From NCBI GenBank assembly GCA_040222185.1, contig JAVKDP010000036.1, positions 1-48,355 on the forward strand: a stretch of 48,355 nt of DNA, read 5' to 3'. Origin of the DNA: JAVKDP01 sp040222185. GTDB lineage: Bacteria > Bacteroidota > Rhodothermia > Balneolales > Balneolaceae. This document shows positions 33,955 through 41,869 of this stretch, in pieces. The notes beneath the pieces were generated by a model. That model saw nothing but the letters and a program-made list of their open reading frames with translations, was not told where the DNA came from and did not search any database. The number at the start of each line of letters is the position of its first letter. Positions within the stretch are counted from its first letter, which is position 1. The position numbers were made by a program, and so were the translations under genes.

Positions 33955-34311
33955 TCATTCGTTGTGTTGATCAAACAGAATCTGGTTTCCGTCAGGATCA
34001 GCAATACAAAAATGGCACGGGCCTTTTTCTTCTTTTACTGAATCAGATTCCATCAGGAATTCAATTCCCTTTTCTTTAAGATCTTTATGAATAGTTCGGG
34101 CATCGTGCGGATTAAAGGTTATGATATTCTCCTCAAACATATCCTGGAACAGCCCGATTTTATAATCTCCCCGCTTCATAATAAGCCATTTTTCCTCTAC
34201 TGAGCCGAATTCAGTTAATGCATTAAATCCGAGCTTTTCATAGAAGGTTTTTGAGGCCACTATATCTTTTACAGCCAGAGAGAGTGAGTGTATTCCGAAT
34301 TCTTCTTTCAT
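33955..34311 (-). CDS. VOC/glyoxalase-fold protein, short
   Basis: 118 residues, a single VOC module pair. It begins FGIHSLSLAVKDIVASKTFYEKLGF and ends CHFCIADPDGNQILFDQH. The residue at the usual C-terminal metal-ligand position is Asp or Gln rather than the common Glu, so metal dependence is uncertain. It lies 22 nt upstream of the other VOC gene and 6 nt downstream of the exported lipocalin-like gene. The two VOC proteins are not close copies of each other. Confidence 0.85.
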   Translation of the reverse strand: MKEEFGIHSLSLAVKDIVASKTFYEKLGFNALTEFGSVEEKWLIMKRGDYKIGLFQDMFEENIITFNPHDARTIHKDLKEKGIEFLMESDSVKEEKGPCHFCIADPDGNQILFDQHNE

Positions 34312-34317
34312 GGTTAT

Positions 34318-34791
34318 TTACTTTTTTAATTGGTAGGTAGCTTCTGCAAATTTTTGGTACGAGCCATCTCTGAATACAAAATCAGTAACTTGAATAACAC
34401 CTTGCTCAAGAACTTCATATTCAGTTCTTCCTTTTTCTACATCAGAATGTTCCCATTCAGTGGTAAGCTGAGTAGAAGTAAAAACTCCTTTTAAAGGAAA
34501 TGAGACTCCCCTGGAATCGAACCATTGTCCGGTAAAAGTTCCATCCTCATTTAATTTATAATAACCATGAGCGGTCATACTAAACCCTCCATTTGAAAAC
34601 CTGTTTTCAAAGCTTAGTCTGATAAACTGACCATTTAGAACTTTTTCCCATTTCATTTCAAATTGGGCATCGTTGCCAAAAAGAGTTCCCTCGCCTGTCC
34701 ATTCTCCGAAGAATGTTTCAGGAACACTTTCCTGGGCTAAAAGAAAGCCAGATGTAAATCCAATGAGTATCGTGAGAAAAAGTTCTTTCAT
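34318..34791 (-). CDS. Exported DUF1579-like protein
   Basis: 157 residues from the ATG at 34791; a longer reading from 34827 would overlap the previous gene. The signal peptide MKELFLTILIGFTSGFLLAQ (cleavage near AQ) sends it to the periplasm. The mature part is an all-beta, lipocalin-like fold: FFGEWTGEGTLFG, KWEKVLNGQFIRLSFENRF, HGYYKLNEDGTFTGQWFD, typical of DUF1579-type proteins with no known function. It follows the DUF6265 gene by 2 nt. Confidence 0.8.
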   Translation of the reverse strand: MKELFLTILIGFTSGFLLAQESVPETFFGEWTGEGTLFGNDAQFEMKWEKVLNGQFIRLSFENRFSNGGFSMTAHGYYKLNEDGTFTGQWFDSRGVSFPLKGVFTSTQLTTEWEHSDVEKGRTEYEVLEQGVIQVTDFVFRDGSYQKFAEATYQLKK

Positions 34792-34793
34792 AG

Positions 34794-35252
34794 TTATTGC
34801 TCGAATTTTGTTTTTGTCCAGGTCCACTCCATGCCTTTCTCCCCGCTTTTATCTTCAATTCTAGCGGTTAGAGTGTTCCCATTTTGAGTATATATAATGC
34901 GTTGGGGAAAATCATTTTCCAGATTCTCGAAAGAAGCCATATTAGTGGAATGCTCTACCAGTTTAAATGGAGTAGGAGGTCGGCCACCCGGACTAGCCAG
35001 GTATACTATTCCTTCCGCAGTTTCTACAATTCGAAGGTATTCGAAGGAGGATCGGCCATTAGCAAACACATCACGATGAAATCCCACAATCATGCTTCCA
35101 GAAGCTGTTGACCAAAGTTCTTCCATAGAGTTTCCATCATCAGAGCTTGTCCAGTAACCAGCCATCCAGTTCAGGTCAGTGAGAGTTTGGGCATGTGAAA
35201 TACCGGATATTGATATTAAAAAAAGTAGTACCAGAGTAGATTTAAGTTTCAT
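34794..35252 (-). CDS. Exported DUF6265-like protein
   Basis: 152 residues from the ATG at 35252, chosen because the signal peptide MKLKSTLVLLFLISISG (cleavage near SHA-Q) starts there. The mature protein opens LTDLNWMAGYWTSSDDGN and continues SMEELWSTASGSMIVGFHRD, YLASPGGRPPTPFKL and DFPQRIIYTQNGNTLTARIE, the pattern I associate with DUF6265. It is a beta-barrel-like periplasmic protein of unknown function. It is followed at 2 nt by a second lipocalin-like exported protein, so the pair may be functionally linked. Confidence 0.82.
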   Translation of the reverse strand: MKLKSTLVLLFLISISGISHAQTLTDLNWMAGYWTSSDDGNSMEELWSTASGSMIVGFHRDVFANGRSSFEYLRIVETAEGIVYLASPGGRPPTPFKLVEHSTNMASFENLENDFPQRIIYTQNGNTLTARIEDKSGEKGMEWTWTKTKFEQ

Positions 35253-35329
35253 TGATTCTTTATTGAATTGTGATTGAATCACAAAACTAAAACTAGAATC
35301 CAGGTTAGTATTGGAAAAAACCGACACTT

Positions 35330-36145
35330 TCATTTTTCTACAGGTCTTTTCAGGAAGAAATTTGCCAGGGTAGGATCATCAAAAAAGTACTTTGATGGGT
35401 CTTCTCCTGTAAATTCCTGGAAGTTGCTGATGAAATGTGACTGATCATAAAAGCCACTCAGTTGAGCTATTTCGCTCCAATTCACTTGTTTCTCCTGTAC
35501 CAATTGAAATATGTGGTTGAATCGAATAATTCTTGAATAAAACTTAGGCGATAGTCCGATATACTTGTTAAAAAGTCGCTCAAGCTTCCTCTCGTTTACT
35601 CCCGTTTTTGCCGTGAGATTTGTAACTGAGATCATTCCTTTTTCCTGGAAAATCAGATCAATAGCAAGGTTTATAATTCTATCATTCTCTGTCTCTTCAC
35701 GCGTTTGTTGTTCAAAGAAGTTGTTAAGCTCATATACAGTTTCGTTGAACAGTGATTTCGAATCCATTTTTTTGATAATGGGCTCAAATTGTTCTTTGAG
35801 TTCAATGTTAAGGTCAACCACTTTATCGGTAAGTTCTGACATGTTTATATCAAAAAGTTGGGTAATCCCCGCAGGTTTGAACTTAATCCCTATCATACCG
35901 GAAGTACCTGTATTCTCGAGTAAGAAATGGTTTCGTATTTGCCCTGCAAGTAAGCTTTTTGATTGAGTTTCCCAACTCCCTGAAATGTTAACCCGATAAT
36001 TATCACCATAGTGGAATATTATTTCCGGAAATCCATCCGGTATTATCTTCTGTTGAAAAACGGTTGAATCCTCATTCTCAACAATCCAATAACAATCGAT
36101 AATCGTGGATAGGGACTTTTTAGGGGAAACCCGATCGTAGAACAT
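35330..36145 (-). CDS. AraC-family regulator with DUF6597-like N-terminal domain
   Basis: 271 residues. The N-terminal half (SLSTIIDCYWIVENEDS, IIPDGFPEIIFHYGDNY, GQIRNHFLLENTGTSGMIGI, FKPAGITQLF) matches the DUF6597-type sensor domain found in many Bacteroidota AraC proteins. The C-terminus has the two helix-turn-helix units (VTNLTAKTGVNERKLERLF and WSEIAQLSGFYDQSHFISNF). It begins 4 nt after the DUF1801 stop. It is embedded in, and probably controls, the surrounding set of small genes. Confidence 0.9.
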   Translation of the reverse strand: MFYDRVSPKKSLSTIIDCYWIVENEDSTVFQQKIIPDGFPEIIFHYGDNYRVNISGSWETQSKSLLAGQIRNHFLLENTGTSGMIGIKFKPAGITQLFDINMSELTDKVVDLNIELKEQFEPIIKKMDSKSLFNETVYELNNFFEQQTREETENDRIINLAIDLIFQEKGMISVTNLTAKTGVNERKLERLFNKYIGLSPKFYSRIIRFNHIFQLVQEKQVNWSEIAQLSGFYDQSHFISNFQEFTGEDPSKYFFDDPTLANFFLKRPVEK

Positions 36146-36149
36146 GAGA

Positions 36150-36605
36150 TTATCTCTTTATAGCTGATTCATAGATATCAACCCATTCCTTAACCGACAT
36201 TTTCTGAACCAGTTCTGCGATTAAGTCATATGGAATCTGGTCAAGCTTTTTGAACCTTACGCAACTCTTGCCCATGTCCAGCTTGGTCTTAACATGTTTA
36301 GGATACTCACCAGTAAACCAGTCATGTAGCTTTGTATCTGCATAAATACCAGAATGATATAAGGCAATAAAGTTTTTCTGTGACGCAATATTGATAAATG
36401 GTAGCGGAAGTTCGGGAGTACAATGATAGCCATCCGGGTAGATTGATTTTGGTACAACATATCCAATCATACCGTAGCTCATCATTTCCTTGAACCCATC
36501 CGGAATGTTATCTTGTATTGTTTTTCGAAGCTTTTCCATTGCTGGAATTCGTTCTTCGGGTAGCTCAGCAATATATTCTTCAGGGGTAGATGCTTTACTC
36601 GTCAT
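36150..36605 (-). CDS. DUF1801 (YdhG-like) protein
   Basis: 151 residues. TPEEYIAELPEERIPAMEKL and GFKEMMSYGMIGYVVPKSIY at the N-terminus, ALYHSGIYADTKLHDWF in the middle and MGKSCVRFKKLDQIPYDLI at the end are characteristic of DUF1801. This is a frataxin-like fold family of unknown role, sometimes linked to iron or stress. It is soluble and cytosolic. The gene lies 25 nt downstream of the SRPBCC gene and 4 nt upstream of the AraC regulator. Confidence 0.87.
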   Translation of the reverse strand: MTSKASTPEEYIAELPEERIPAMEKLRKTIQDNIPDGFKEMMSYGMIGYVVPKSIYPDGYHCTPELPLPFINIASQKNFIALYHSGIYADTKLHDWFTGEYPKHVKTKLDMGKSCVRFKKLDQIPYDLIAELVQKMSVKEWVDIYESAIKR

Positions 36606-36630
36606 AGTTTTACCTCATTTAGTTTTTAAC

Positions 36631-37065
36631 CTAGTTTCGTTCAACAAAATTTTTAAAATCGTCCAGGTATTTCTGGCTCGTTTTCTTAAATGATCCGGGC
36701 ATTATAAAAGCAATAAACTTCATAAAGCCTGTAAATTCGAATTCATTATATGTAATGTACAGTGTCCGTTCAGGGTCAAGTTCAGAAAATGTACTTTTTA
36801 CGGTATTCGAAACCCCATTTGCAGTATAACCCACTTTGTATTCATCAGGCAGATTCTTCACAAGGATAGTTTCAGTCATTTCCATTTCTTTATTTCCCAT
36901 TTTAAACCGGAATAAAGACTTTGTGCCAACTTCACCTAATTTACCTTCCATTACTTTTATTGATAAAAGCCCATCCATCCATGATGAATAGTTGTTAGGA
37001 TTATCAAAAAGAGTAACTACCTCGCTCATTGGTCGATTTATTTCTACTTGTACAGAGTATTGCAT
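36631..37065 (-). CDS. SRPBCC-family protein
   Basis: 144 residues with the polyketide-cyclase/Bet v1-like layout: YSVQVEINRPMSEVVTLFDN, YSSWMDGLLSIKVMEGKLGE, VGTKSLFRFKMGNKEMEMTE and a final helix GSFKKTSQKYLDDFKNFVER. These domains bind hydrophobic ligands; no catalytic residues are evident. The gene is 9 nt from DUF4199 and 25 nt from DUF1801, so co-transcribed. This SRPBCC plus DUF1801 plus AraC set is a combination I have seen repeatedly in Bacteroidota. Confidence 0.85.
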   Translation of the reverse strand: MQYSVQVEINRPMSEVVTLFDNPNNYSSWMDGLLSIKVMEGKLGEVGTKSLFRFKMGNKEMEMTETILVKNLPDEYKVGYTANGVSNTVKSTFSELDPERTLYITYNEFEFTGFMKFIAFIMPGSFKKTSQKYLDDFKNFVERN

Positions 37066-37074
37066 AATCAGGTA

Positions 37075-37632
37075 CTAAGCAATTTCAGTGTCGCCAGATG
37101 CAAGAAACTTTGGATTTTTAAAAAGCCCGGCACTTATTAGAGACATCAATAATCCTACAGGGAAGATTTCTGTAAAAGTAATTGGCAATCGATACAGAGG
37201 GTTGTCATATGATACTTTCATTTGTTCCATCTGCTCAATAGTGGCTTCCAGTTCTGCTGCTGTTGCTCCAGACTCTCTTGCTTTGTTAATAATGGAATCT
37301 GTGTATTCTGTAATAAAAGCGTAGTCAGTCATATAAAGATTTACTTCCCATGTAAGCACATATACAATACCAGCTATTAAAGAGATACCTAAGCCAATCT
37401 TAAAAGCAGTCCCAAATTTGATAATTCCCCCTAATTCTTTGTCCCGATAATTTTTTGTGGCAACAAAAATCATTGAAAAGCCGATAAGCATAATGGAGTA
37501 ACCCAGTGCTTCTGAAGCAAAGAAAGAGTTTCCTCCCGATCTGGCTGCAACAATTCCAAGCATCATGCTACCAATAATAGTAGCGCCTGTAATGGAGCCA
37601 TACACAAGGATAATTCGATTCATACTATTCAT
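37075..37632 (-). CDS. DUF4199 integral membrane protein
   Basis: 185 residues, with four hydrophobic helices (about 7-26, 41-58, 72-94 and 154-173). Between helices 3 and 4 is a mainly extracytoplasmic stretch with a helical acidic segment (SGATAAELEATIEQMEQMKV). The outline and the GGIIKFGTAFKIGLGISLIA motif fit DUF4199, whose function is unknown. Starts at 37632 and 37623 (both ATG) cannot be distinguished. It is 116 nt downstream of the LuxR-type regulator, its probable controller. Confidence 0.85.
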   Translation of the reverse strand: MNSMNRIILVYGSITGATIIGSMMLGIVAARSGGNSFFASEALGYSIMLIGFSMIFVATKNYRDKELGGIIKFGTAFKIGLGISLIAGIVYVLTWEVNLYMTDYAFITEYTDSIINKARESGATAAELEATIEQMEQMKVSYDNPLYRLPITFTEIFPVGLLMSLISAGLFKNPKFLASGDTEIA

Positions 37633-37748
37633 AACGAAAGATTTGTTAGTGTTTTAAACTGCTGCAAAGAAAGGGATTAGTATCCATAAATCCGTCACCC
37701 GAAAGTATGATTTTGACAAAATCATCCCAAAAGATGAACGAATTTAAT

Positions 37749-38165
37749 CTATTTGATGAGATTCAGCGATTTTGCTTTTTCGACGGCCTGGGTACGTCGG
37801 CTCACTTCGAGCTTTTCGTATAACCTGGATAGGTGAGTCTTAACGGTATTGATAGAAACGAAGATCGTATCGGCAATTTGCTGGTTTGATAAACCCTGGG
37901 CTACTAACTGAAGAACCTCCAGTTCTCGCTCACTAATTCCAAGGTAATCCAGGGCTTTGTCATTTTGCTGAAATTCTGTTGGAGCTTGTTTATGTGAAGT
38001 TAACTTTCGGCCTACCCAAATCCCAAGCCCGGCAAACATTAATGCGATAATGAAAACAAATCCTCCTGTGGAGAGGTCCCTTATAAAGTATCGATACTCA
38101 AAGTATTCAAGTACAAATACTAATGCTGCCAGCGCAAGACCATATATGAAGATTGTTTTCTTCAT
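37749..38165 (-). CDS. Membrane-anchored LuxR-family regulator
   Basis: 138 residues. Two N-terminal helices (about 5-19 and 33-51, the second ending in GLGIWVGRKL) are followed by a GerE/LuxR helix-turn-helix domain at about 74-138: ISERELEVLQLVAQGLSNQQ, IADTIFVSINTVKTHLSRLY. There is no receiver domain, so activation by phosphorylation is unlikely and the membrane segment may be the sensor. It is 18 nt downstream of the M29 aminopeptidase, and its adjacency to DUF4199 is typical. Confidence 0.9.
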   Translation of the reverse strand: MKKTIFIYGLALAALVFVLEYFEYRYFIRDLSTGGFVFIIALMFAGLGIWVGRKLTSHKQAPTEFQQNDKALDYLGISERELEVLQLVAQGLSNQQIADTIFVSINTVKTHLSRLYEKLEVSRRTQAVEKAKSLNLIK

Positions 38166-38183
38166 GTAGTATTAGCTTTGGTA

Positions 38184-39284
38184 TTATTTCAGGTTTTCCG
38201 GGTTTAATCCTTTAAGGTCATCAACAATGAACTCGCGTCCTTTTCGAATTAATTCACCATCTAAAAATACATCAGCTCCAATACATACCAAATCCCAGTG
38301 GATATTGGATGTATTTCCATTCGGCGCGATCTCATAATCATTCCCAAGTGTGAGATGATTAGAGCCGTAAATCTTTTCATCAAATAGTATGTCGTACATT
38401 GGGCTTTCAATAATTGGATTGGTACCAAAACTGAATTCACCGAACCTCCTGGCACCCTCATCGGTATCCAGAATATCTTTTAAAGCATCATTGTTTGAAG
38501 AGTCGAAATCAACTACAACACCATTTTCTACAACCAGTTTCACAAACTCAAAGGGCTTTCCCTGGTATACAGAAGGTGCATAGGTGATGAAGCCATTAAC
38601 ACTATCAAGAACAGGGGATGTGAAAAGCTCTCCATCCGGAATGTTGTGTGAGCCATAGCATGGAATCCAGTTCTGACCTTTTACAGAAAAGCTTATGTCT
38701 GTTCCTTCTCCTTTAAGTTGAATCATATCGGTTTTACGAAGTCTGGCCTCAAGTGGCTCCATAGCTGTTTTAAGCTTTGCATAATCAACTAAACATGCAT
38801 CGTAATAAAACTTGGTAAACTCGCGGGTAGGAAGCTTGGCATTCATCGCGAATGAAGGTGAAGGGTATCGCATTATGCACCACTTGGTGTTATTTACTCT
38901 TTCTTCAAAATGTACAGGATTTAAGAAATGCTCCGAATAAGCACTATTAGCCTCTTTGGAAGCCTGGGAGTTCTCGTAAATATTCTCTGAGGCCCTGATC
39001 CCGATGAAGATATCCATCTGCTTCATTAACGGGAGTTGATCTACTGAAGTCTGGGTTTTCCAGAAATCAACATCTCCTTTTTCAAGCAAAATGCGTTGAG
39101 TTTCTGTGTCCTCAATCTGAACGAAAGGGTGGGCACCTTTTTCACGGATTTGCTCTACAATCGAACGAAGTAAGTTTATCCCATTCAGTCCAATAAGCTG
39201 AACCATTACACGCTCTCCTTTCTGAAGTTGCGTACTGTGTTCTAAAATGAGAGTTGCTAAATCGTGGTCTTTTTGAGAAATCAT
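38184..39284 (-). CDS. M29-family (AmpS/thermophilic-type) aminopeptidase
   Basis: 366 residues. The family blocks DIFIGIRASENIYENSQ, WCIMRYPSPSFAMNAKLP, GTDISFSVKGQNW, IPDGELFTSPVLDSVNGF (metal Glu) and YGSNHLTLGNDYEI (metal His) are present, with NIHWDLVCIGADV at the end. M29 enzymes are cytosolic cobalt/zinc aminopeptidases with broad specificity. It lies 66 nt downstream of the ABC ATPase and 18 nt upstream of the LuxR gene. Full-length and intact. Confidence 0.9.
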   Translation of the reverse strand: MISQKDHDLATLILEHSTQLQKGERVMVQLIGLNGINLLRSIVEQIREKGAHPFVQIEDTETQRILLEKGDVDFWKTQTSVDQLPLMKQMDIFIGIRASENIYENSQASKEANSAYSEHFLNPVHFEERVNNTKWCIMRYPSPSFAMNAKLPTREFTKFYYDACLVDYAKLKTAMEPLEARLRKTDMIQLKGEGTDISFSVKGQNWIPCYGSHNIPDGELFTSPVLDSVNGFITYAPSVYQGKPFEFVKLVVENGVVVDFDSSNNDALKDILDTDEGARRFGEFSFGTNPIIESPMYDILFDEKIYGSNHLTLGNDYEIAPNGNTSNIHWDLVCIGADVFLDGELIRKGREFIVDDLKGLNPENLK

Positions 39285-39350
39285 GTATTGAATAGTGTGA
39301 TGTTAAAAGTGATTGAATGTAAGAAAACCATACTGGTAAAAGAATATTCT

Positions 39351-39971
39351 TTAGCTGGTAGAAAGGTTAATAACCTGGTCACAAAGGGATATCTCATTAG
39401 GATCATTGGAAGCCATTATTACCAGTTTCCCAAGAGCTTTTTGATCAGCTACAATCTTCGAAACCAGCTCATGGCCTTTCTGGTCAAGGTTAGACCCTGG
39501 TTCATCCAGAAAGAGGATATCTGGCGTTCGTATTAAGGCTGAAGCTAATTTAATGCGCTGTAACTGCCCTGTTGAAAGCTGTTTTACCAACTGGTCTTTT
39601 AATGGAGTCATGTGAACGTAATCCAGGAGTTTGAGAATGTGATCGCTGTTGTTCTGTTCACTGCTTACCTCTTGCAAAAATTCCAGGTTTTCAAAAATGG
39701 TAAGCTCTGTATATAAATTGATATAAGGAGCCGAAAAACCGGAAATAAATTTGATCTCATTGGTAGGGATAATCGTTTCGTCCTTTTTCCAGGTAATATC
39801 GTTTTTACCAGATCTGCTTAAGCCAACCAGGCACTTCATTAAGGTAGACTTACCACTCCCATTAGACCCTGCAATACCCAGTACTCCATTAGTATGTGAA
39901 AAAGAGAGGTTGTCGATAACCACATTCTGGTTATACTTTTTTGTGAGCTTGGTTACTTCGAGAGAAATCAT
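39351..39971 (-). CDS. Lone ABC transporter ATPase, CcmA-sized, atypical switch region
   Basis: 206 residues from the ATG at 39971; a TTG at 39986 is less likely. Walker A is GSNGSGKST (35-43), the signature is LSTGQLQRIKLA (132-143) and Walker B is LFLDEP with Asp156/Glu157. The Q-loop position in SGFSAPYINLYTELT has no Gln, and the switch histidine is replaced by Asn189 in VIMASNDPNE. Size and the ELTIFENLEF segment resemble the haem-exporter ATPase CcmA, but no CcmB-type permease is next to it. Its partner must be encoded elsewhere. Confidence 0.88.
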   Translation of the reverse strand: MISLEVTKLTKKYNQNVVIDNLSFSHTNGVLGIAGSNGSGKSTLMKCLVGLSRSGKNDITWKKDETIIPTNEIKFISGFSAPYINLYTELTIFENLEFLQEVSSEQNNSDHILKLLDYVHMTPLKDQLVKQLSTGQLQRIKLASALIRTPDILFLDEPGSNLDQKGHELVSKIVADQKALGKLVIMASNDPNEISLCDQVINLSTS

Positions 39972-40105
39972 CCCTGAATGTACCAAGTTAATTACAAATT
40001 CAGGAGGCAGAATTTACTTTCGATAATTTGTACAATTATTAATGATAATTAGGTTGTAATGCGTAGGCACAGGCATTATTTTTAATTGAAATTCTGGAAT
40101 CCTCT

Positions 40106-41860
40106 ATGCAAGAAATTGTCGACCAAATTACTGATCATCTTGTGGGTTTAGTCAAAAGTGATAAGCCTACGTATGGGCCACAGGAGTTGCTTAAGGCTGA
40201 AATACCTTCTTTTGTGGTTGAAAGGGTCAGGCTTCATTTAGAGGATAAAGTTCGAGAGGAACTCAAGCCTAAAGAAGCTTTCTTTTTTGATAACAGTACC
40301 CAGTTTGTAGCTAATGCCTGGGATGATTATGTAAATGCTGCTCTCAGTGCTTCGCATATTCCTAAAGAAGAATTGTATTCCATTTTACAGGATGTGATCC
40401 AGGGTATCATCAATGTTTTTATTGAGCCCCGTAAAAATATGGCGGAATATATTTTCCGTGACGATGACGAGCTTGCTTATGATGAAATTGAAGTAAGGTG
40501 CGGAAGGCTTACTATTTATAAGCATTTTGGAACGGCAATTCCTTTGTATATGAGAAAGAAGGAGTTGCAAATGCTGACAAAAGATCGCTGCCAGGTACTT
40601 ATAAAAAACCTGGATGCAAAGTTAGTGGCTTCCTATACCCCTGAAGATTGGGCGCAAAAACTGGAGCAACTTTTCATTCTTTTTGGCGGGGAGATTGACC
40701 CCAAATTGCTAACTATCTTTTTCCAGGATAAAGGGCTTTCTGTGATGGCTCAAAAATTTCAATCAAATAAAGGTTTTGTTACCAAGGAAGATTTCATACA
40801 GATCATATCTACCGATTCTTTTGTGAACTTCTCCATACCTGATTCTGAAAAACCTGGCCCTGGTAACTCAGGAGAAAACAAAGCTACAACTAAAGAAGAA
40901 ACTTCAACCTTATCCAAAAACTTTGAAGGAGAGACTGCTGAAGGTGATAGTGAAGATGTAAGCCTCGCAAGCCAATTTATGGAAAGTGGTTTAAGCGATG
41001 AGGAAATGAATGAGCTACTGGAAGATATTGCGAACGATGGATTTTTTGATGATGAACTTGAAGGTGGTGACTCTCTTAATCAGTTATTCTCACTAAGCCA
41101 GGAGCCGGAAGACACAGAAACTACTTCATCAGAAACCTCAGAAGAAATTGCGGAAAGTATTAAAACGCAGAAAAATAGCAGCGATGAAGATGTACAGGAG
41201 TTTAGAGAAAACCTTATCTCGATTCTGGATCAGGCTAAAAGCTCATTTGAGAACATCAGCAATGAAGAGAAAGATGAGCCCATTGTTGTAGAAGATGATA
41301 TTTCATCAGCATTTGAGGAAGAAGAGATTGTTGCTGACCAAACAGATGTAGAGCCTCTCACAACTGAAACATCTGAAGGAGAGGAAGAAGGCGACGGAGA
41401 AGACAAACCAATGTGGGCACAGTTTCTCAGTGAAGACCAAATGGATGTAATGATGGGAAGTAAAAGAGAGTCCCATTCTGATGATGATGATGATGAAAAG
41501 GCTGATACTCCTGAAGAGAGTAGTGAAATTGAAGTTCCAGATGATGAGTTATATGTAGCTGATGAACTTTATGAAGAAGAGGTCTCTATTTTCGAGGCTA
41601 CATCAGAACCTCAGCAAGCTGAACAAGAAAGTATTGAAGATATCCTAAATGACAGGAAAGATGAGTTTGTTGAAATAATATTTTCGAACTCAAGTGCGAA
41701 GTACAATAAAGCACTTAAGAAGATTGAGAATTTTGATAACTGGAATGATACTTCTAAGTTCATTCAAAAAGAGATTTTTGCCAAGAATAATGTAGATCTG
41801 TTTTCTGGTGCAACCGTTGATTTTACAGATCGATTGCAACGCTATTTTAGTTCAAAGTAA
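40106..41860 (+). CDS. Large acidic protein of unknown family, 584 aa
   Basis: I do not recognise a family. Residues 1-255 look globular and mostly helical (FVVERVRLHLEDKVREEL, LYSILQDVIQGIINVFIEPR, VRCGRLTIYKHFGTAIPLYM). Residues about 260-515 are dominated by Asp, Glu and Ser, probably disordered, with short helices (MWAQFLSEDQMDVMMG). The last 70 residues are ordered again (DEFVEIIFSNSSAKYNKALK to the end FTDRLQRYF). No signal peptide or membrane helix. It stops 9 nt before the carboxylase gene and is likely its operon partner. Acidic composition could suit binding of a basic or nucleic-acid-binding partner (inference). Confidence 0.75.
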   Translation: MQEIVDQITDHLVGLVKSDKPTYGPQELLKAEIPSFVVERVRLHLEDKVREELKPKEAFFFDNSTQFVANAWDDYVNAALSASHIPKEELYSILQDVIQGIINVFIEPRKNMAEYIFRDDDELAYDEIEVRCGRLTIYKHFGTAIPLYMRKKELQMLTKDRCQVLIKNLDAKLVASYTPEDWAQKLEQLFILFGGEIDPKLLTIFFQDKGLSVMAQKFQSNKGFVTKEDFIQIISTDSFVNFSIPDSEKPGPGNSGENKATTKEETSTLSKNFEGETAEGDSEDVSLASQFMESGLSDEEMNELLEDIANDGFFDDELEGGDSLNQLFSLSQEPEDTETTSSETSEEIAESIKTQKNSSDEDVQEFRENLISILDQAKSSFENISNEEKDEPIVVEDDISSAFEEEEIVADQTDVEPLTTETSEGEEEGDGEDKPMWAQFLSEDQMDVMMGSKRESHSDDDDDEKADTPEESSEIEVPDDELYVADELYEEEVSIFEATSEPQQAEQESIEDILNDRKDEFVEIIFSNSSAKYNKALKKIENFDNWNDTSKFIQKEIFAKNNVDLFSGATVDFTDRLQRYFSSK

Positions 41861-41869
41861 GGAGTATTT

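Noticed and set aside
33933..34004. N-terminal extension of the first VOC protein
   Set aside because: Would overlap the neighbouring VOC gene; the domain starts at the ATG at 33932.
35253..35333. N-terminal extension of the DUF6265-like protein
   Set aside because: The signal peptide begins at the ATG at 35252, so an upstream start would bury it.
35565..35966. A 133-codon plus-strand frame inside the AraC regulator
   Set aside because: Antisense to an intact conserved regulator, with no family features.
39339..39352. AAAGAATATTCTTT palindrome as a terminator of the ABC ATPase gene
   Set aside because: Has no loop or T tract, overlaps the stop codon, and may be chance in an AT-rich stretch.
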